A DNA stretch of 64,000 nucleotides, from assembly GCA_001630475.1 (NCBI GenBank), contig KV419408.1, positions 558,001-622,000 on the forward strand. The letters run 5' to 3'. Each line of letters opens with the position of its first letter. Position 1 is the stretch's first letter. This document shows, in pieces, positions 58,876 to 64,000 of this stretch. The notes beneath the pieces were generated by a model. It was not told where the DNA came from and did not search any database. It worked only from the letters and a program-made list of their open reading frames with translations. The stretch is from Sistotremastrum niveocremeum HHB9708. Its lineage: Eukaryota; Basidiomycota; Agaricomycetes; Sistotremastrales; Sistotremastraceae. Both the position numbers and the translations under genes were made by a program.

Positions 58876-60949
58876 ATGTCGTCTGAACCAGACCCGCCAC
58901 AAACGCCCCCATTGCGCACCCAGGACTCCGTTCTGCGCCAGCTGAACAAGCTCACGCCCCCGTCCCCAGCTATCAACTGGTCGCCGTCCTCAGTTCCTGC
59001 CAGTCCTATCGAGATACCGTTCATATTCGAGAGCTCTGCACTCTCCAGCCCGACGCTCAGCTCCCCAACCATCTTCTCCCAGACCTCTACTGTCCTGGAA
59101 ATCGACGCCCGTCCTCCATCTCGGCAGTCTCCACATAAATGCGTTGATGAAGACACCAAGCTGTCACCTCAGCCCAATTCTGACCCCCCAACACCAATCA
59201 CTCCAGGCTCAGATACACATCCAGAGCATGTTGGCTCAGAACATGCGCCCACTCATCCTTCGTCTCCTTCAGAGTCCGTCAAAGATAGCGACCTGACCGA
59301 AAAGCCATTGTCTCAGTCCACTATACGTGCGCGCACGGCTGCAATTCTGCAGCGCAAGAAGAGTTCGTCACCCGAATCTACTCCCAAATCACCCTTGAGG
59401 TCCCCAGTGTCCTTAAAATTTTCCCTCGGTATCCTGAGCAGATCTCCTTCTTCCAACGCATCTTCAAGTCCTTCAGTTCCCGTATCGTCGCCCTCAATCC
59501 CAGCATCACCCGTAGAGCCCAAACATCCGGCTCCGGTACCCTTATCATCGTCTGCTTCAATTGCAGCAGCATCCACCAGCTCATCCATCACATTCGCCGT
59601 ACTCCATGACTCAGTCGATTCCGTCGAAGTCTCTCAAATGCACGAGAAACGCAGGGCGGAGCGCTCTTATCGAGAAACCAAGACCAGAATGTCTCATCCT
59701 CTGCCCCCCTCCTCCTCGGAACCCGAGGAAGCTTTCTTGGAAGCTTTCTTGGCTCAGGGTGTACCGGATAGCGAGAGCGTTCCTGGCCCATCAACTCCCA
59801 CCGAGGGTCCGCCAAGTCGACGGCGCGTTCACAGACCCAAGAAACCTCCCGTTTCCCTACCATCAGAGTACTCCTGGCTTAAGGATGTTATAGTAGAGCT
59901 ATGGATCGATCAGGTGAGTTATGCCACAGTCTACTTTTTCATCCCTCATTGTCATTGCAGGAAGGATTCCGCCTCGTCAGGCCAAAATTCAAGCTGTCAC
60001 ATTTCACTCAACAAGCTCTCAAGTCAGAGGGATCGATAATGTCCGGCGAAAGCCAATCCTCGAGCGGGCCCATCGCCGAATTCACGATGCCGCGACGAGA
60101 GAAATTCTTCTTCCACTATGCTACTCTTGATTCTCCGCCATTGTTGCGTCGTCTGACCATTTCCGGTCGAGATAATCATGATCACCTTAGCCGACAAGCA
60201 CAGCTGAGCGTCAAAGGGAACGGCGTCTATACCGTCAGTGGGCTCGAGGACAAAGGCCGACTGTGTTGGAAATTCGAATACCTTGTAGAGGATCGTCGCA
60301 ATAAGGCCGATAAAGTCATCGATGGGGAAAAGGTCCGTTTTATTAACCTTAGGCTTTCTTTACACTGACATCGATTTAGAACTTCACGCCAATTTCTTTC
60401 TCTTGCTCCCCAGAACTGCTGTCTCCGGAACGAGGCAAGAAGATTAAAATCTTTCAAGTAATGCGCAAAACCATCACTCCTAAACTTTCGTCCTCGAAAC
60501 TCTCCCTTCCGACTCTCTCATCGTCGAATAGTCTGACGAATATTCCCCCACCTCCAAAAACGCCAGAGGAGATCCGCTCTATGGAGCGAAGACTGGAAAA
60601 ACGGCCGGTCACTGCTGCTCCAGATACATCTACTATAGAAGACCTACCCTATATCGACACTCGCCCTGGGCCCAGTAGAGCCAGTTCGAGTAACACCTCC
60701 GGTTCTAACCCCGCACCCGCACCGTTATCTACCCTTCGGCCTGAAGGAAATCCCATCGTACCACCCTCCGTTCTTCAGGAATGGCTGGATGAGAAAATTC
60801 CATTGAATGAAGGGATAACAGCGGCTGCTGAGGCCGCCAGACCAACACCCTTCATTCCTTTGACAGAGTCGACTCTCAACCTTGTCCGACGGGTGCCTAG
60901 TTTCGAAGTCGAGCCCCCTGAACTATCACCTCCTCGGAAGCGGCCCTGA
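58876..60949 (+). CDS. Ser/Pro-rich protein with a conserved internal domain of unknown function
   Basis: I do not recognise the family. Start at 58876 (MSSEPDPPQTPPLRTQDSVL). The first 340 codons are low-complexity Ser/Pro/Thr-rich with one charged region (VHRPKKPPVSLPSEYSWLKD). An intron after VELWIDQ joins EGFRLVRPKFKLSHFTQQAL. Then comes a compact, probably folded part of about 140 residues: SGPIAEFTMPRREKFFFHYA, LLRRLTISGRDNHDHLSRQA, QLSVKGNGVYTVSGLEDKGR and LCWKFEYLVEDRRNKADKVI. A second intron joins NFTPISFSCSPELLSPERGK and KIKIFQVMRKTITP. The rest is again disordered, ending PRKRP at TGA 60947. The folded core looks beta-rich. Localisation unclear; no signal peptide or membrane segment. 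Confidence 0.7.
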
Positions 60950-61245
60950 ATATTTGTCCGAATGCATTATTACCGCCGTAGATTATCATATCGCTTGTCA
61001 ACGTTCGGATTGGTGAACTATAAGGATTTCTTGGGGCTGTTCTATTCTCTGTAACGGGTTTCTGTGGGACATACAGGTAATATCATATATACCCCTTTCA
61101 GCTTCTGTGTCCATGTATTTTTATTCTGAACTTCGTCTTTTCATGGAATTTACGAACTCCGCTAAATAAAGCTTTCTCGGCGTTGGGCGCTTCTCCTCGA
61201 TCGAACTCACACTGCTGTTCTGTTTGCACTCAGGAACGCAACCTC

Positions 61246-62362
61246 ATGCTTCTTGAAGTTTGCGTTGACTCGGTCGAGTCTTCGAAGAAGTGTGATATCT
61301 GCATCATAGCAGCTTGATTTGACCACATTTACCGTACATTTTCTAGTGCGGTTGCAGCTGGTGCCAATCGGTTGGAAATCTGCGGCGCTTTGGGTATCGG
61401 GGGAGGACTCACGCCTTCTCTCGGCCTTGTCCAATGCATAAAGTCATCTGTATCTGACTACGATGTTGATTGCATGGTACTCGGCTGATACCTCTCCACA
61501 AAAGATCGAGGCGCACTGAAAGAGAGCCTCCAGGTCATGATTCGTCCTCGAGCAGGAGACTTTTGTTATACTGAAGACGAGATACAAGTTATGCTTCGAG
61601 ATATCCAGAATTTCAAGACCTGTGGAGTTACTGGATTTGTCTTCGGAGTCTTGACTCCGGACTCTGAGATCGACGTCGAACAAACAATGCGGTAAGTGAT
61701 TGCCTTTTGGTGCAGGAAATTGTGCTGAAGCGTGGAGAAGGCTGGTTCAGACGGCTTCCCCACTAGACGGCAAGCTCTCAGGTCTTGATATAGCTTCAAT
61801 GTTTTATAATGAGTTACAGTGACGTTTCATCGTGCTTTCGATCTTGTTCCGGACCTGGTTCGAGGTGCGCCGAGATGCTGCAACGAAATTCATAACATAG
61901 ACTATTCTTCAAGCTCTCAACGACGTTTCCAAGATCAGAGGCGTTCAGAGAATCCTGACAAGGTAATAGAATTCTCTACATAAATTCACCATGCTGATGC
62001 CTGCCAGCGGTGGTAGACCGAAGGCGCCATCATCTTGTGACATACTCCGAGCCTTATATGCTGAGAAGGAGCGCCTACGGAGTTCTATAATCATAATGCC
62101 AGGATCGGGCATCAACGCTCTCACTCTCCAACCATTGTTGGATTCCCTGGCACCCTACGAGGTGAACGAGGTTCATTTGAGTGGCGGTACGTGGCATGAA
62201 GGTAGAATCAAACCAGAGACACGAAAGAAAGGAATGGGAATGGGGTCAGATATTACAACGGAGTGGAAGATCTGGCAAACTAGTTTCGAGGCCGTTTCTA
62301 AAGTAAGAGATATATGCAACAACAACAAGAGATCGACGCCTGGTCGAGTGGATGACATCTAA
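61246..62362 (+). CDS. CutC-family copper homeostasis protein
   Basis: Predicted TIM-barrel protein of the CutC family, linked to copper handling in bacteria and animals; the biochemical role is unsettled. It starts MLLEVCVDSVESSKN across a short intron to AVAAGANRLEICGALGIGGG and LTPSLGLVQCIKSS. Then VMIRPRAGDFCYTEDEIQVM, LRDIQNFKTCGVTGFVFGVL, TPDSEIDVEQTM, LVQTASPLDVTFHRAFDLVP, GVQRILTSGG, MPGSGINALTLQPLLDSL and NEVHLSGGTW follow, all family blocks in order. Six introns are inferred. One has GC-AG ends (61770-61819): GCAAGC donor and TTACAG acceptor, and joining it gives DVTFHRAFD. About 265 residues; stop 62360. Confidence 0.88.
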
Positions 62363-62411
62363 AAAGTCCCACTGACTAACCCTGATAGCTAATATGAACT
62401 AAATTACGATG

Positions 62412-64000
62412 TTATGATACTCTAATTTCATCAGTTGGGTCGAAGCGCGCGAGAATAAGTTGGCGTAGTCGCCGCCGTGCTATTGTGGAATGCCTGTTGT
62501 AGCCTCCATTGAAAGCCCAGGAAGCGTTTTTCCACTCATCGCTTTTGTCTTGTAGTACAACACCACTTCGCAGCGTGTACGGTGTAAACAGTGCAGCTCC
62601 ACCGGGCTATGAATCAAGTCAGTAAACGGCTGAACAAACAAAATGGGCAACGTACATGCTCTCTCTGGTACACAGAAACATCAACAACCAGATTGTCGAT
62701 GATCATCACAGCACGGCCGGGGTGCTCCAGATATGACTGAACCTCCTGGATCGTCCAAGTTTCCGTTTCTGACTCTGTTTCACTGTCGAGGTCACTGGAA
62801 GAATCGTTTTCGTGTTCGTGTTTTTTGTGCATCGAAAGCTTCGCCCAGTGGATTTCTTTATCGCTGACTTTTCGGAGGTTGTATGCGAGTCCCAATTTAT
62901 GTAGGAATAATATCACCCATTTGGACGGGTCAAAGTCATCTGCAAAGGGTCCTGCCCGGAAGTCGTGAGGGAACGCGTGCTATATTCTGGTGAGTACTGC
63001 GTAGCACCAGGGTCAAGGGCTGGGAGGCCTTACATGCTAAAGGTTTGTCAGAATTTTGTTCAGACAGTACAAAAGTTCGAACGCACGAAATTATGGTTGC
63101 CTTCTCCGGCGGTTACGAGAGCGAACAACTACGAAAGACATTGGTTTCGGTGAGTGCACTACAAGATTGATACTTACAAAGTTGCCTCGTGCCGACATGT
63201 CGTCCGCATACGGCTGTTTGCCTTCCCAGTGGGCAAATCTGGGTAATGTGAGGATCTTATTGCGTAAAAGAGGAGGCAATCACGTACGAATTGACAAGGA
63301 AAGTAGAATGCCAGACTAGGTAGGTGTTCAGGATGGCGTTGACGCGTCGATTCATGATGACATACCCAGAAGTCTGACAACCAAGCCTGACCAGATGAAC
63401 GCGCCAATAGTGTCACCCATTGCCCACCCAATTGCAGCCGGTAAGACAAGTGATGTCGAGAGCGCTAGTGGGACTGGATGAAGATAAGTCAACTTCAAGT
63501 TGGAAAGAGGGATTCCTTGTAATACATACCGTAGTGTCGGTGTTGGAAGCGGACGACTGTTATTAAGAGAATTTGTGAGACATTCATGAGGTAGCGGATC
63601 GGAATACGCACCAGGATCTCGATCCAAGTCTGCGCGATCTATTAACTTCATCTTCTCATAGGAAGGCTTGAAGAAGATCCATCCCACGTGGGAGAAGAAC
63701 AGGCCCCGCGAGGCAGAGTAACTAGAACGAGTTCAGGAACGGTTTTCTCGGAACACGACTGTCTCGCGTACGGGTCGTTTACAGGATCGTCGGTGTATCT
63801 CTGTGATTCAGACGCATAAGATAAATTGAGAGGGCGAGTGAATTGAGAAATGGCTGACATGATGAAGTCGATGTCTCAATGCCCTGGAAGCAAGAGCTTC
63901 GTCGGTACCCGCCAGAAAATTGAGAAATGGAGCGAGGCTTACCACCACTAATGAAATATTGGTTGAAAAATACAATTTTGGAGGGCTGAACGAGTGGCTC
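62412..64000 (-). CDS. OLE1: Delta-9 fatty acid desaturase with C-terminal cytochrome b5 domain (partial at 5' end)
   Basis: Membrane di-iron enzyme that makes oleic and palmitoleic acid from acyl-CoA; the fused b5 domain supplies electrons. The 5' end lies beyond 64000. Visible parts in translation order: RYTDDPVNDPYA, LFFSHVGWIFFKPSYEKMKL, DRADLDRDP, LSTSLVLPAAIGWAMGDTIG with AFIWSGLVVRL, FAHWEGKQPYADDMSARGNF, then ALVTAGEGNHNF joined to HAFPHDFRAGPFADDFDPSK. The b5 part is TWTIQEVQSYLEHPGRAVM and IIDNLVVDVSVYQREH, then after an intron PGGAALFTPY. An acidic Ser-rich linker (NDSSSDLDSETESETET) separates the two. The third His box reads HNFHA, not HNFHH, with the splice I infer. Stop TAA is at 62412. 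Confidence 0.87.

Noticed and set aside
59722-59756. Duplicated GAAGCTTTCTTG inside the Ser/Pro-rich gene
   Set aside because: A two-copy 12-bp in-frame duplication; ordinary slippage in low-complexity coding sequence.

Overview
This window looks like nuclear DNA of a basidiomycete fungus, most likely an Agaricomycete. The genes are small and tightly packed on both strands and are cut by many introns of about 45-70 nt with GT..AG ends and CTGAC/CTAAC branch sites. The gene families also fit: a FUS3/KSS1-type MAP kinase, a Pil1 eisosome protein, Trs65, Dlt1, GtaA-type glutaminase, agaric-style F-box proteins and a GPI-anchored cupredoxin. Exon joins were read by eye from splice signals and family similarity, so internal boundaries are approximate even where start and stop codons look firm.

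Layout. 1-9.6 kb: the 5' part of the splicing factor Prp46/PLRG1 (-), an F-box-like agaric protein (+), an AVT-type amino-acid transporter (+), eIF3k (-) divergent from a WDR5/Swd3 homologue (+), EMC7 (-), and a small unknown (-). 9.8-18.2 kb: a secreted CAP/PR-1 protein (+), Dlt1 (-), GtaA-like glutaminase (-), a 268-bp MITE with TA target duplication, and an F-box gene with an in-frame stop (-). 18.7-22.4 kb: Elongator subunit Elp6 (+) and TRAPP-II subunit Trs65 (+). 22.6-31.6 kb: a GST (-), NADH-cytochrome b5 reductase (-), an epoxide hydrolase (+), a WRAP73-like WD40 protein (-) and a gamma-glutamyltransferase (+). 31.7-39.5 kb: PP2C phosphatase, 2-hydroxyacid dehydrogenase and sugar transporter (all -), then a PPR protein (+). 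39.6-50.7 kb: an EED-like Polycomb protein (-), the meiotic kleisin Rec8 (-), tRNA-Arg(CCG) (-) and a DHX29/Ucp12-type helicase (-). 51-64 kb: a two-domain cupredoxin (-), a MAP kinase (+), an F-box protein (-), Pil1 (+), an unknown Ser/Pro-rich protein (+), CutC (+) and the 3' part of a delta-9 desaturase with a cytochrome b5 tail (-).

How the genes relate. Most are unrelated housekeeping genes. Three groupings stand out. Four enzymes within 9 kb (GST, cytochrome b5 reductase, epoxide hydrolase, gamma-glutamyltransferase) could all serve epoxide and electrophile detoxification, although a WD40 gene interrupts them and co-regulation is unproven. An EED homologue, which implies a Polycomb PRC2 complex, lies just downstream of meiotic REC8, and a COMPASS-type WDR5 lies in the same window. 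Several divergent gene pairs have start codons only 44-170 bp apart, so they probably share promoters.

I found no clear new multi-gene system. The strongest structural discovery is the MITE, with 27-bp terminal inverted repeats and a dense internal GGGACA/TGTCCC array.
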